Assembly (NCBI GenBank): GCA_902388495.1 | Contig: CABMPP010000002.1 | Location: forward strand, 62,001-126,000 | Direction: 5' to 3' | DNA from: an uncultured Bacteroides sp. | GTDB lineage: Bacteria; Bacteroidota; Bacteroidia; Bacteroidales; Bacteroidaceae | Length of the DNA stretch: 64,000 bases | Part shown: positions 28,319-37,201 of the stretch, piece after piece | Position numbering within the stretch: the first letter of the stretch is position 1 | How the letters are laid out: each line of letters opens with the position of its first letter | Made by a program: the position numbers and the translations under genes | The notes under the pieces: generated by a model | Database searches by the model: none | Seen by the model: only the letters and a program-made list of their open reading frames with translations | Told to the model about the DNA's origin: nothing

Positions 28319-28353
28319 CGTTATGAGTCTGAAAAAAGACTTATTCTTTTGCT

Positions 28354-28398
28354 AAATGAAGGTGTGCTCTAATTCTTACTTTTAGCACACTTTCATTT
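28354..28398. terminator. bidirectional terminator between convergent genes
   Basis: AAATGAAGGTGTGCT (28354-28368) pairs with AGCACACTTTCATTT (28384-28398) with one mismatch over 15 positions. T-runs lie on the right side and A-runs on the left. It sits between the stops at 28318 and 28400. Confidence 0.7.
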
Positions 28399-28399
28399 T

Positions 28400-29605
28400 T
28401 TAATATAGAAGGCCGACCATCCAAAGCGGAATGCGATTGTGATGCCCTATCTCGGTGGCATCTACAGCAAGGTAACTGTCCGGTATATCTTTTATCTGCT
28501 CGAAGGTCTTGGTACGTCCGCCTACCTCGAACAGGTATTTACGATCTACAAAGAAATCACCGGTGGCAGGAAGCAGGACTTCGTGGAAAGCACTGAGCTG
28601 ATTCAGAAAAAACGTTTCCCGTATGTTGCCGATATCTACGCGAGGAGACAATGCATACATCAGGTTTGTGTTGTTGAGGTATATCTTGTCCGGGCGTGAG
28701 AGACTCCGGTAGTTCTTTACTTCGGTTGTCAGCAATGCCAGCAATCCGCCACGCTCCAAAGCATACAGCATTTTAAGACCTTGTTCGCGATTTGTTTCCA
28801 ATTCCTTGTAGAGCTCGGACATCTTCGGAGTATGAGGCACACGCTCTGCCAAAATCATCAGCATCTTTTTTACTTTCTGAATAGTGATGTATTGCACGTC
28901 TTCTACTGCCGGCAGATCGGACTCAATGACTTGACGGACTACTTCCTGTAATCTGAATTCATATCCCTCGAAGGTACTTTTATAGAAGGGATAATATCCG
29001 ATTTTGAGGTATTTCTCGAACAAAGGCAATATCTTGGTACCGGATGTGATGAAGGATGCTATCTCTACATGCCGCGATAATAACTCTTCCAAAGTAACCG
29101 GTTCGACTTTTATATCGTTCTCAAAGTACAGGAACTCACGGAAAGACAAGCCAGCAAGATGGTATACAATCTGTCTTCTGGAAAGATCGCCTTGCGAGGA
29201 GTCTATCTCAAGCATGGACGAGCCGGTGTAGACGATATTCAGATCCGGATAATCATCGTATAGATTTTTAAGGATGGTTTGCCACTTAGGGTAACGATGT
29301 ATTTCATCCAAAAACAAGTGAGTACCTCCGTGGGTGTAATGGTACTCTACAAGGTCTGTCAATGAGTGGGTGGTAAACCAAAGGTTATCGAGAGAAACAT
29401 ACAGTGCTTTATCACGGTCGGGGAAATGCTCTTTGATATGTTGCAATATCAATGTGGTTTTTCCTACGCCCCGCGCTCCCTTGATTCCTATCAAGCGGTC
29501 ATTCCAGTTTATCTGGTGGTATAAATACCGGATAAATGTAGTGGGAACTGCATTAAGCTTCCTATGAAACAGACGATAAATGCCTTCTACTGTATTTTCT
29601 TCCAT
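28400..29605 (-). CDS. AAA_14/DUF4143-type ATPase
   Basis: The 401-residue protein has a Walker A (GARGVGKTT, K49) and Walker B (THLFLDEIHRYPKW). It also has the VYTGSSMLEI sensor and the LSFREFLYFE segment typical of the AAA_14 ATPases. A C-terminal domain of the DUF4143 type (VGGRTKTFEQIKDIPDSYLAVD) resembles an inactive or divergent nuclease-like fold. These proteins are common and often present in several copies per Bacteroides genome. Their cellular role is not established. The gene is transcribed alone and converges with the zinc-ribbon gene. Confidence 0.85.
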   Translation of the reverse strand: MEENTVEGIYRLFHRKLNAVPTTFIRYLYHQINWNDRLIGIKGARGVGKTTLILQHIKEHFPDRDKALYVSLDNLWFTTHSLTDLVEYHYTHGGTHLFLDEIHRYPKWQTILKNLYDDYPDLNIVYTGSSMLEIDSSQGDLSRRQIVYHLAGLSFREFLYFENDIKVEPVTLEELLSRHVEIASFITSGTKILPLFEKYLKIGYYPFYKSTFEGYEFRLQEVVRQVIESDLPAVEDVQYITIQKVKKMLMILAERVPHTPKMSELYKELETNREQGLKMLYALERGGLLALLTTEVKNYRSLSRPDKIYLNNTNLMYALSPRVDIGNIRETFFLNQLSAFHEVLLPATGDFFVDRKYLFEVGGRTKTFEQIKDIPDSYLAVDATEIGHHNRIPLWMVGLLY

Positions 29606-29808
29606 ACTTTACTTCTTTTTTTATATCGCAAATATAAAGAAATAAATTATCAAAGTGCTTTATTTGATAGAAAAAACAATCTTGAAAAGTCTTTTTTATC
29701 TCAAAAATCAATCTTGGAAGATTTATTCAAAGCTTCCTTAACTTTCTCTGTCTTTTCTTTTGTACTTTGATTTTTTATCTTTTACTTTGCAATACAAAGT
29801 ACTTTTTT

Positions 29809-30393
29809 ATGGATAAGAATAAGGCATTAGAATCAGTAAATGAGATAAAGGAGTTGATGGAAAAGTCCTCCAAGTTTGTATCTCTCAGTGGAATGACAGC
29901 TGTACTGGCCGGCACGTATGCATTGGCCGGTGCTTTTGCAGTTGGCAATTTGTTGGGCTCGGACAGCAGCCGGGAAGAATGGATTGCGGTAGCCTCACTT
30001 GTATTGGTAGCATCTATAATTACGGCATGCATCCTGTCTTGGTACAAGGCAAGAAAGATGGGGCAGAAATTATTCAGCAAGTTGACGTACCGCATTGCCT
30101 GGAACTTTGCACTTCCGTTGCTGACGGGAGGACTATTCTGCATAGCATTGCTGCTGCATGGAAATTATGGTTTGCTTTCATCGGTTATGCTACTGTTCTA
30201 TGGACTTTCTCTGGTCAATGTATCCAAATTCACCTATTCTAATGTAGCTTGGTTGGGATATGCCTTTCTCTGCCTGGGCATTTTGAACTGTTTTCTTGAA
30301 GGGCACGACCTGCTTTTCTGGACCATCGGTTTTGGTGGATTCCATATTCTGTATGGAGTATTGTTTTACTTACAGTACGAAAGGAACAAATGA
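29809..30393 (+). CDS. polytopic membrane protein of the CreD operon
   Basis: The ATG at 29809 (MDKNKALESVNEIKELMEKSS) is chosen, because the longer reading from 29767 only adds an unlikely hydrophobic leader. The 194 residues contain six hydrophobic segments after a short amphipathic N-terminus and have no signal peptide. I know no function for it. It overlaps the winged-helix regulator by four bases (ATGA) and is followed by creD, an arrangement I remember from other Bacteroides genomes. A role in the same envelope response is inferred from gene order. Confidence 0.7.
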   Translation: MDKNKALESVNEIKELMEKSSKFVSLSGMTAVLAGTYALAGAFAVGNLLGSDSSREEWIAVASLVLVASIITACILSWYKARKMGQKLFSKLTYRIAWNFALPLLTGGLFCIALLLHGNYGLLSSVMLLFYGLSLVNVSKFTYSNVAWLGYAFLCLGILNCFLEGHDLLFWTIGFGGFHILYGVLFYLQYERNK

Positions 30394-30686
30394 TAGAAGC
30401 ATTTCAAAATATAAATAAAGCCTTCGAAAGCAAAGTCCGTTTAGGCATCATGGCAGTGCTGATGGTAAATGAGGACGCTGATTTCAATACGTTGAAAGAG
30501 TTGCTTTCATTGACTGACGGCAACCTGGCCAGCCATACGAGGGCCTTGGAAGAACTTGGCTACATCGTCTGCCTGAAGAGCTTTGTGGGCAGGAAACCCA
30601 AGACTTCTTTCCAGGCCACCCCGCAGGGGAGAGAAGCTTTCAAAGCCCACATAGAGGCATTGGAAAGTTTCCTGAAGTCTACTTAA
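30390..30686 (+). CDS. small winged-helix transcriptional regulator
   Basis: The 98-residue protein is a single winged helix-turn-helix: AFESKVRLGIMAVLM, NTLKELLSLTDGNLASHTRALEELGYI and KTSFQATPQGREAF match the ArsR/MarR-like 'DNA-binding transcriptional regulator' family of this size. It has no separate effector domain. The start overlaps the stop of the membrane protein as ATGA, and creD begins 56 bases later. It probably regulates this small operon. Confidence 0.85.
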   Translation: MIEAFQNINKAFESKVRLGIMAVLMVNEDADFNTLKELLSLTDGNLASHTRALEELGYIVCLKSFVGRKPKTSFQATPQGREAFKAHIEALESFLKST

Positions 30687-30742
30687 ACCTATTATGGGGA
30701 AAAGCGAAACGATACCTATTATATACTTAATATCATTCTATT

Positions 30743-32116
30743 ATGGACAGCTTGAACGATGATTTAAACGACAAAGTAAACGGGAACTTAGGTGAAGTAG
30801 GAAAACAGGCAAGCGGCTGCATGCACCGTTTTTCAAAATCGATTAAGGTAGTGGTTATTGCCTTCCTGGTCCTGTTGTTGCTGATTCCGATGGTCATGAT
30901 TGAAAACATGATTACGGAACGGGGACAGACACAAGCAAACGCTATCGACGAAGTGAGCCAGAAATGGAGTTTGGCACAGACTATCACAGGTCCTTACATC
31001 AATCTGCAATACTCCATTGCGCAAGACGATAATGGAAAGAAGAAGGCAGTTGCGGGAGACGTCATTCTCTTTCCTGACGAACTATCGGTAGACGGACAAT
31101 TGCAAACAGAAATCCTTCAAAGAGGCATTTATAAGGTGAATGTGTATCAATCGGAATTGCTCCTCAAAGGTTTCTTCAGCCCGGAAGAGCTCAAGAAAAG
31201 CAATGTCGATATGGAAGCACTTGAGTACGACAAGGCCGCCGTATGCCTGAACCTGACGGATATGCGCGGACTCAGCGAGCAGGTCAGCATTACTTTGAAC
31301 GACTCTGTCTATGTGTTTGAACCGGGGATGGACGGACGGGGCATTGAGAATATGGGCGTTCATGCCATTATCAACCTTTCCGCTTTGAAAGAGAACAAGA
31401 AGCTGCCGTATGAAATGAGAATCAAGTTGAAAGGCTCCCAGGCTATTTATTTCACCCCATTGGGAAAAACCACTCAGGTCAAGCTAAAAGCCAATTGGGG
31501 CACTCCAAGCTTCGATGGTAATTTCCTGCCTGAGAAAAGAGACATAACGGAGAAAGACTTCTCGGCCCAATGGCAGGTGCTGAACCTGAACAGGAACTAT
31601 TCGCAGGTGCTGGTTAATTCCAAAAGTGCCAATATACGCGATATAGAAGATTCTAATTTCGGTGTCAACCTGAAGATACCGGTAGAGCAGTATCAACAAT
31701 CCTTGCGTTCGGCCAAGTATGCCATTCTTATTATCTTGCTGACTTTCACGGTGATTTTCTTTACGGAGATTATGGAAAAGACCCGTATTCATGCCTTGCA
31801 ATATTTACTGGTAGGATTGGCACTCTGTCTGTTCTACAGCCTCCTGCTTTCCATGTCGGAGCATATCGGGTTCAGTCCGGCTTATGGTGTGGCTTCCCTG
31901 CTTACCATCGCTCTGGTAGGTGGGTATATGCAGGGAATTATCAAAAAGAAAAAACCGGCCCTTATCATGGTAGGTCTGCTGGGCATTCTTTATATCTATA
32001 TATTCATCCTCATCCAGTTGGAGACTTTTGCACTGCTTGCCGGTAGCCTTGGACTGTTTGTGATATTGGCTTTGGTGATGTATTTCTCTAAAAAGATTGA
32101 TTGGTTCAATGAATAA
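30743..32116 (+). CDS. creD: CreD-family inner-membrane protein
   Basis: The 457-residue protein has an N-terminal membrane helix (~33-53; VVVIAFLVLLLLIPMVMI). A large periplasmic domain follows, starting ERGQTQANAIDEVSQKWSLAQTITGP, the hallmark of CreD. Five to six C-terminal membrane segments follow (from about residue 330; AKYAILIILLTFTVIFFTEI onward). CreD proteins are linked to cell-envelope stress and, in Bacteroides, to beta-lactam responses. It is the last gene of the three-gene unit starting at 29809 and is followed by a long perfect hairpin. Confidence 0.9.
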   Translation: MDSLNDDLNDKVNGNLGEVGKQASGCMHRFSKSIKVVVIAFLVLLLLIPMVMIENMITERGQTQANAIDEVSQKWSLAQTITGPYINLQYSIAQDDNGKKKAVAGDVILFPDELSVDGQLQTEILQRGIYKVNVYQSELLLKGFFSPEELKKSNVDMEALEYDKAAVCLNLTDMRGLSEQVSITLNDSVYVFEPGMDGRGIENMGVHAIINLSALKENKKLPYEMRIKLKGSQAIYFTPLGKTTQVKLKANWGTPSFDGNFLPEKRDITEKDFSAQWQVLNLNRNYSQVLVNSKSANIRDIEDSNFGVNLKIPVEQYQQSLRSAKYAILIILLTFTVIFFTEIMEKTRIHALQYLLVGLALCLFYSLLLSMSEHIGFSPAYGVASLLTIALVGGYMQGIIKKKKPALIMVGLLGILYIYIFILIQLETFALLAGSLGLFVILALVMYFSKKIDWFNE

Positions 32117-32124
32117 ACTAAAGA

Positions 32125-32171
32125 ATTACACATTTTACGTTACATACTTTACGTAACGTAAAATGTGTAAT
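32125..32171. terminator. 19-bp perfect hairpin after creD
   Basis: The arms 32125-32143 and 32153-32171 are exact complements over 19 bases (ATTACACATTTTACGTTAC on the left) with a 9-base loop. It begins 8 bases after the creD stop. No long T-run follows, so it could also stabilise the mRNA end. Confidence 0.7.
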
Positions 32172-32272
32172 AATTCTAAATATAATGCAGACCTTAATTC
32201 GTAAGCTACTCATCAAACATCACTAAAACAAGATTTCTACGCCTATAGACCAATTATTATAAATAAGATTAT

Positions 32273-32280
32273 TATATTTG
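32273..32280 (+). promoter_or_regulatory. -7 promoter element
   Basis: TATATTTG fits TAnnTTTG and lies 24 bases before the ATG at 32304. Confidence 0.6.
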
Positions 32281-32303
32281 CAATAATCTAAAATAGAATA
32301 ATC

Positions 32304-33434
32304 ATGAAGAGTGTGCAAACCAATCCCTTCGTCATAGGCGCCTACGCAGGTAGCCATTACTTCTGCGACCGCGAACAGGAGACAGCCGAATTGACCCGCG
32401 ACCTGAATAACGGCCGCAGCGTAGTCTTGATAGCCCAACGCCGCATGGGCAAAACCGGCCTGGTGATGCACACCTTCCAGCAAGAGGAAATCAGCCGTAA
32501 CTACTACACATTCTTCATCGACATCTTTGCCACCTCCTCCCTCCGTGAGTTTGTATACGCTTTTGGCTGTGCCATTTTGGAACAACTGAAACCTCGCGGT
32601 CGCAAGTTCCTCGACCGCTTTCTGCAAACCATTGCTTCCTTGCGCCCTGCTGTGAAGCTCGATGCCATGACAGGAGAACCGTCTTTAGAGATAGGCTTGG
32701 AGAATATACCTTCAGTAGAAACTACATTGGATGAAATCTTTGCCTACCTGAACGGAGCTGACAAACCCTGCATTGTAGCCTTCGATGAGTTCCAGCAAAT
32801 ACAGAATTACAACGAGAAAAACATGGAAGCCTTGCTGCGCACACAGATACAGCATTGTCCCAACGCCCGCTTCATCTTTGCAGGCAGCGAACCGAGTCTG
32901 TTGGTAGATATGTTCAGCCGTGCCAATCGTCCTTTTTATCAAAGCACTTTCACTTTGCATCTTGAAAGCATTCCATTGGACAAATACATAGAATTTGCCC
33001 GAATGCACTTTCACGAGAACGGGAAAGAAGTAGAAGACAGCTTGATAGAAGAGGTTTATACCAAATTCGAAGGCATCACCCTCTACCTGCAAATGCTAAT
33101 GAATGAAATCTACCTGATGACGGAGAAAGGAACAACAGCCACTCTCGATTATTTTGAAACTGCCCTGCTTTCTCTCATCCGAAAGCAGAACTTCATTTAT
33201 CAATCCCTTTTTGCCGGCTTGACAGAACGGCAACGTGAGATAGTCCGAGCCATTGCTGCCGAGAATGTAGCAACGAATGTTACTTCCGGTGAGTTTGTGC
33301 AGAAGTATCACCTGAAATCTCCCAGTTCCGTACAATCGGCCTTGAAAGGATTGTCCGGCAAGGGAGTCGTAGAGAAAACAAACGGTGGCTATGTCATCAC
33401 CGACCGCCTATACAAGTTCTGGCTTCAACGATAA
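32304..33434 (+). CDS. archaeal-type/AAA ATPase with C-terminal winged helix
   Basis: The 376-residue protein has a Walker A of the form AQRRMGKTGL (K50), preceded by RSVVLI. Walker B is KPCIVAFDEFQQI, and a sensor-like FIFAGSEPSLL follows. The C-terminal ~100 residues form a winged helix (LTERQREIVRAIA, LKSPSSVQSALKGLSGKGVVEKTNGGYVITDRLYKFWL). This layout is common in the ATPase family often annotated 'AAA family ATPase' in Bacteroidales, which are multi-copy and of uncertain function. The gene has its own promoter and is followed by a hairpin. Confidence 0.85.
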   Translation: MKSVQTNPFVIGAYAGSHYFCDREQETAELTRDLNNGRSVVLIAQRRMGKTGLVMHTFQQEEISRNYYTFFIDIFATSSLREFVYAFGCAILEQLKPRGRKFLDRFLQTIASLRPAVKLDAMTGEPSLEIGLENIPSVETTLDEIFAYLNGADKPCIVAFDEFQQIQNYNEKNMEALLRTQIQHCPNARFIFAGSEPSLLVDMFSRANRPFYQSTFTLHLESIPLDKYIEFARMHFHENGKEVEDSLIEEVYTKFEGITLYLQMLMNEIYLMTEKGTTATLDYFETALLSLIRKQNFIYQSLFAGLTERQREIVRAIAAENVATNVTSGEFVQKYHLKSPSSVQSALKGLSGKGVVEKTNGGYVITDRLYKFWLQR

Positions 33435-33485
33435 ATAGTTCCGTCCATGCCTTGCGAACGCTTGTTCGCACAGTGCGAATACATA

Positions 33486-33521
33486 TTCAAGCCTTGCGAA
33501 TATCCGTTCGCAAGGCTTGAA
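33486..33521. terminator. 15-bp perfect hairpin after the ATPase gene
   Basis: TTCAAGCCTTGCGAA (33486-33500) pairs exactly with TTCGCAAGGCTTGAA (33507-33521) around a 6-base loop. Related pieces (CCTTGCGAACGC, TTCGCACAGTGCGAA) lie just upstream, so the whole 33447-33521 region is a cluster of GCGAA-type repeats. Confidence 0.65.
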
Positions 33522-33675
33522 CAGAGAATTGTTACTGAACAGAGCAAGTTTTCTTCCTATACCCAGGATCTTTTTTCTTAATGTCGAAGAACTTTTCTCT
33601 ATACATCAAAGAACCCTTTGGTATACAAACCACCCGCTTTCGTCTACAAAACCGGTAGCATCCTTCTACTATACC

Positions 33676-33683
33676 TACTTTTG
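33676..33683 (+). promoter_or_regulatory. -7 promoter element
   Basis: TACTTTTG fits TAnnTTTG, 27 bases before the ATG of the TonB-dependent receptor. Confidence 0.6.
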
Positions 33684-33709
33684 CCCATCATTAAAAACTA
33701 AAAGTAGAT

Positions 33710-36103
33710 ATGAACATGACTAAAGTAAAGGAAGTTGCACGCAAGATGCAAGACTCTATCAAGGGAAGAGCAGGAATCTGTCTGTTAATGACATGCTTCT
33801 GCCTTCCCTCCTCCGCCCAACACCTGACGCAGAACATCAGAGGCACCGTAACAGACAAAGCATCGGGCACACCCATCGCCTACGCCACCATCCAACTGGA
33901 AGATGCTCCCGACCGAGGAGCCATCACCGATAGTATCGGGAACTTCCTGCTGAAAGGCATCCCGGTGGGACGCCACACCGTAAAGGCAACCTTCATCGGC
34001 TATGAGCCCAGCCTCATCCGTGAGATATTGGTATCTTCCGCCAAAGAAGTCTTCCTGGACATAGCAATGACCGAAAACACGCAGGAGTTGAACGAAGTAG
34101 TAGTACGCCCGCAAGTAAACAAAGAGCAAGCGCTTAACAAAATGGCACTGACCGGAGCACGTATGTTCAGCGTAGAAGAAGCCTCGCGCTATGCCGGAGG
34201 TATGGATGACCCGGCACGCCTGGCAAGTTCCTTTGCCGGAATATCATCGGGAGTGTCGCAAAATGGTATTTCCATCCACGGCAATGCTCCTCACTTGCTG
34301 CAATGGAGGCTCGAAGACGTAGAGATTCCCAATCCCAACCACTACGCCGACATCGCCACACTGGGCGGCGGCATACTGTCTTCTCTGAGCAACCATGTAC
34401 TGGGCAACTCGGACTTCTTCACCGGAGCCTTTCCCGCCGAATATGGCAATGCGGTATCGGGCGTCTTCGACATGAAGCTGAGAAACGGAAACAACCGGAA
34501 AGTCGAGAACACCATTCAGGCAGGAATACTGGGCATAGACGTTGCCTCGGAAGGCCCTTTGAGCAAGAAGCACAACGCATCGTACATCGTCAACTACCGC
34601 TACTCCGCCACCGGACTGCTGGCCCACCTCAATATGGTGGACCTGGGAGGTGCCTTCGACTATCAGGACCTGAACTTCAAGTTCAACTTCCCCACCCGTC
34701 GCCTGGGCACCTTCTCCATCTGGGGTACCAGCCTCATCGACAAATACGGCAGCGACCTGGAGAAAGACATCAGCAAATGGGAGTATCTGGGCGATGGCTC
34801 GGAATCCAAAACCGACCAGTATATGGCGGCAGGAGGAATCAGCCACCGTTACTTCATCGGCGAGAACGGGTTGCTGAAGACGACCATAGCGAGCACTTAC
34901 TTCAAGAGCACCGCCTCCATCGACATGTTCGACACCGACCTGAACTCTACTCCCTATCTGGACATGAGTAGGGAAAACACAAACCTGGTATTCACCACCT
35001 CTTACAATCATAAGTTCAGCGCCCGGTTCACCAACAAGACGGGAGCCACCTTCACGCAGATGTTCTACGATATGGGGATGAGCCTTGCCCCCTTCGTCAA
35101 CACGCCCCTGAATGTCATCTCTATGGGCAACGGCAATACAAGCTTGTTCTCTGCCTACACCAGCAACTCCATCGGCATAGGCAATAACTTTACCCTGAAC
35201 CTCGGACTGAACACCCAAGTACTGGCACTGAACAAGCATTGGACACTGGAACCCCGCATCGGCATGAAGTGGCAAGCCACTGCCAAAACCTCGTTTGCAC
35301 TGGCCTACGGCCTGTACAGTCGTATGGAGAAAATGGACGTCTACTACACCCGGACACCGCAAACGGGCGACGAACTGGTAAACAAGCACCTCGACTTCAC
35401 CAAAGCCAACCACTTCATGCTGACCTTCGATTACAAAATCTCCGACGACATGCTGCTGAAGATAGAGCCTTACTTCCAGACGTTGTTCGACGTGCCCGTC
35501 AGAGCCGGCGACTCTTATTCCGTACTGAACCGGGAGGACTTCTACGTGGAAGATGCACTGGTAAACAAAGGGAAAGGAAGAAATATCGGAGTAGACGTGA
35601 CTTTGGAGAAATACCTCAGCCGGGGATATTATTATATGTTCACCGGTTCACTGTTCGACTCCCGCTATTGCGGAGGCGACAAGGTGTGGCACAACACCAA
35701 GTTCAACCGTCATTACATCCTCAACCTGCTGGGTGGCAAGGAATGGATGATGGGGCGCAACAAGCAGAACATACTGAGCGTGAACGCCAAACTCACCCTG
35801 CAGGGAGGCGACAGATACTCTCCGATAGACGAAGCCGCTACGATGGAGCATCCCGATAAAGAAGTGCAATACGATGAAACAAGGGCATACAGCCAACAAT
35901 TCTCACCCATCTTCCTGACAAACTTCTCCGTCAGCTATAAGATAAACAAGAAGAAGTGTACGCACGAGTTTGCCGTGAAGCTGCTCAATGCCACGAACTA
36001 TAAAGAGTACGGCGGGCATGAGTACAACATAAAAACGAAGAAAATAGAGCCGAATAGATTTGCCATGTCCTTGCCGAATATCTACTATAAGGTTGAGTTT
36101 TAA
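33710..36103 (+). CDS. TonB-dependent outer-membrane receptor (no SusD partner)
   Basis: The 797-residue protein has a signal peptide ending near PSSAQH. A CarboxypepD_reg-like domain follows (GTVTDKASGTPIAYATIQL, GAITDSIGNFLLKGIPVG). The plug begins around NEVVVRPQV and contains NGISIHGNAPHLLQWRLEDVEIPNPNHYAD, and a barrel ends in an aromatic strand (LPNIYYKVEF). It is shorter than SusC proteins and has no SusD neighbour, so it probably transports a small ligand such as a metal chelate or cofactor. The ligand is unknown. A two-component system follows 37 bases later with its own promoter, so the receptor may be its target. Confidence 0.9.
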   Translation: MNMTKVKEVARKMQDSIKGRAGICLLMTCFCLPSSAQHLTQNIRGTVTDKASGTPIAYATIQLEDAPDRGAITDSIGNFLLKGIPVGRHTVKATFIGYEPSLIREILVSSAKEVFLDIAMTENTQELNEVVVRPQVNKEQALNKMALTGARMFSVEEASRYAGGMDDPARLASSFAGISSGVSQNGISIHGNAPHLLQWRLEDVEIPNPNHYADIATLGGGILSSLSNHVLGNSDFFTGAFPAEYGNAVSGVFDMKLRNGNNRKVENTIQAGILGIDVASEGPLSKKHNASYIVNYRYSATGLLAHLNMVDLGGAFDYQDLNFKFNFPTRRLGTFSIWGTSLIDKYGSDLEKDISKWEYLGDGSESKTDQYMAAGGISHRYFIGENGLLKTTIASTYFKSTASIDMFDTDLNSTPYLDMSRENTNLVFTTSYNHKFSARFTNKTGATFTQMFYDMGMSLAPFVNTPLNVISMGNGNTSLFSAYTSNSIGIGNNFTLNLGLNTQVLALNKHWTLEPRIGMKWQATAKTSFALAYGLYSRMEKMDVYYTRTPQTGDELVNKHLDFTKANHFMLTFDYKISDDMLLKIEPYFQTLFDVPVRAGDSYSVLNREDFYVEDALVNKGKGRNIGVDVTLEKYLSRGYYYMFTGSLFDSRYCGGDKVWHNTKFNRHYILNLLGGKEWMMGRNKQNILSVNAKLTLQGGDRYSPIDEAATMEHPDKEVQYDETRAYSQQFSPIFLTNFSVSYKINKKKCTHEFAVKLLNATNYKEYGGHEYNIKTKKIEPNRFAMSLPNIYYKVEF

Positions 36104-36115
36104 AGATAAAAGCAT

Positions 36116-36123
36116 TACTTTTG
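36116..36123 (+). promoter_or_regulatory. -7 promoter element
   Basis: TACTTTTG fits TAnnTTTG, 17 bases before the ATG at 36140. The kinase genes can therefore be transcribed without the receptor. Confidence 0.55.
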
Positions 36124-36139
36124 ATGCCAAAGATACGAT

Positions 36140-37192
36140 ATGGATAATTTCGACAATACAACTTCCTCCTCTTTTCTGCGTAAGTTTTTGCTCTCCCCCG
36201 GATACAGAACGGCAAGGCATCTCTTGCTCATCTTTATCATGGTGATCACTGCGCTCAACCAGTCGTTCATGACGATGAGGGATGGCATGGAAAGGTTAGG
36301 GAATGGAATTTTCCTCCAAGCTGCCTTTATATTCATTACTTATATGGTAGCTTGTTACTTCAATCTGTGGGTATTGCTTCCGCGCTACTTATTGCAAAAG
36401 AAGTATGTACGGTATGCACTCTGCCTGTCTGCTACCGTCTTGCTGCTAATCTTTGTCCAGACGATGGAAGAGCGCGCCGTACTCATCCGCTATGACATAT
36501 TGGACGGATTCTATACGATGCCGCGAATCCCCATCACCATCCTGTCCTCTTTTGCCTTGGTGTTGCTTTGCATATCAGGCATAAGCATGACAGTGCTGCT
36601 GAAGAACTGGCTTTTGGACAACCGGAAAGTGAACCAACTGGAAAAGCTGCACATACAATCGGAAGTGGAGCAGCTGAAAGAACAAGTAAATCCCCGCCTG
36701 CTGTTCAGTATCTTGAACCGTACCGGAGTATTGGCGTCGCAACGTCCCCAAGAGGCTTCGGACATGCTTATCAGACTGAGCCAGTTGCTCAGATACCAAT
36801 TATACGATTGCAGCCGGGAAAGAGTGCTGCTTAGTGCGGAGATAAAGTTCCTGAACAACTATCTTACGCTGGAACAAATGTACTCCGGAATATTCAGCTT
36901 CAATATCCAGTCCGACAAGGGATGTTCGCATATACTGGTTGCGCCCCTGCTGCTTATCTCTTTTGTGCAATCGGCCATAAGCAGAATCTACGAGGCGGAC
37001 AAGCAGGCTTCCATAACGATACGGTTCGAGACTACAGACGATGCGGTAACCTTCACTTGCCGGTGCGAACCGGAAGAAGTCTTCTTCGACATGGATTTCT
37101 CCAAGGTCTGCAAGCGGCTCGATTTCCTGTACGGCAACCGTCACTCCCTGACAGTGACCGGCAAAGAAGTGACATTGAATTTAGAAATATAA
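36140..37192 (+). CDS. LytS-like membrane protein lacking the phospho-acceptor histidine (pseudokinase)
   Basis: The 350-residue protein has four membrane segments (about 27-45, 58-80, 90-108, 132-155) and a coiled linker. A His_kinase-like domain follows, but the invariant NPHFLFN motif reads NPRLLFS with R186 in place of the histidine. The linked helix (ILNRTGVLASQRPQEASDMLIRLSQLLRYQL) is well kept. The C-terminal ATPase part is short, and neither the N-box asparagine block nor the G-L-G-L loop is visible. It is unlikely to autophosphorylate. An intact paralogue starts 9 bases later. Heterodimerisation with, or modulation of, that kinase is inferred. Confidence 0.85.
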   Translation: MDNFDNTTSSSFLRKFLLSPGYRTARHLLLIFIMVITALNQSFMTMRDGMERLGNGIFLQAAFIFITYMVACYFNLWVLLPRYLLQKKYVRYALCLSATVLLLIFVQTMEERAVLIRYDILDGFYTMPRIPITILSSFALVLLCISGISMTVLLKNWLLDNRKVNQLEKLHIQSEVEQLKEQVNPRLLFSILNRTGVLASQRPQEASDMLIRLSQLLRYQLYDCSRERVLLSAEIKFLNNYLTLEQMYSGIFSFNIQSDKGCSHILVAPLLLISFVQSAISRIYEADKQASITIRFETTDDAVTFTCRCEPEEVFFDMDFSKVCKRLDFLYGNRHSLTVTGKEVTLNLEI

Positions 37193-37201
37193 GCAAGACG
37201 A

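Noticed and set aside
29564..29770. 68-residue plus-strand open frame between the AAA_14 ATPase and the CreD operon
   Set aside because: It overlaps the start of the divergent ATPase gene and has a low-complexity, AT-driven composition.
33517..33723. 68-residue plus-strand open frame before the TonB receptor
   Set aside because: It overlaps the receptor start and the promoter element and shows no protein features.
34244..35413. 389-residue minus-strand open frame inside the TonB receptor gene
   Set aside because: The plus strand holds the receptor plug and barrel with recognisable motifs. The reverse frame is a shadow.
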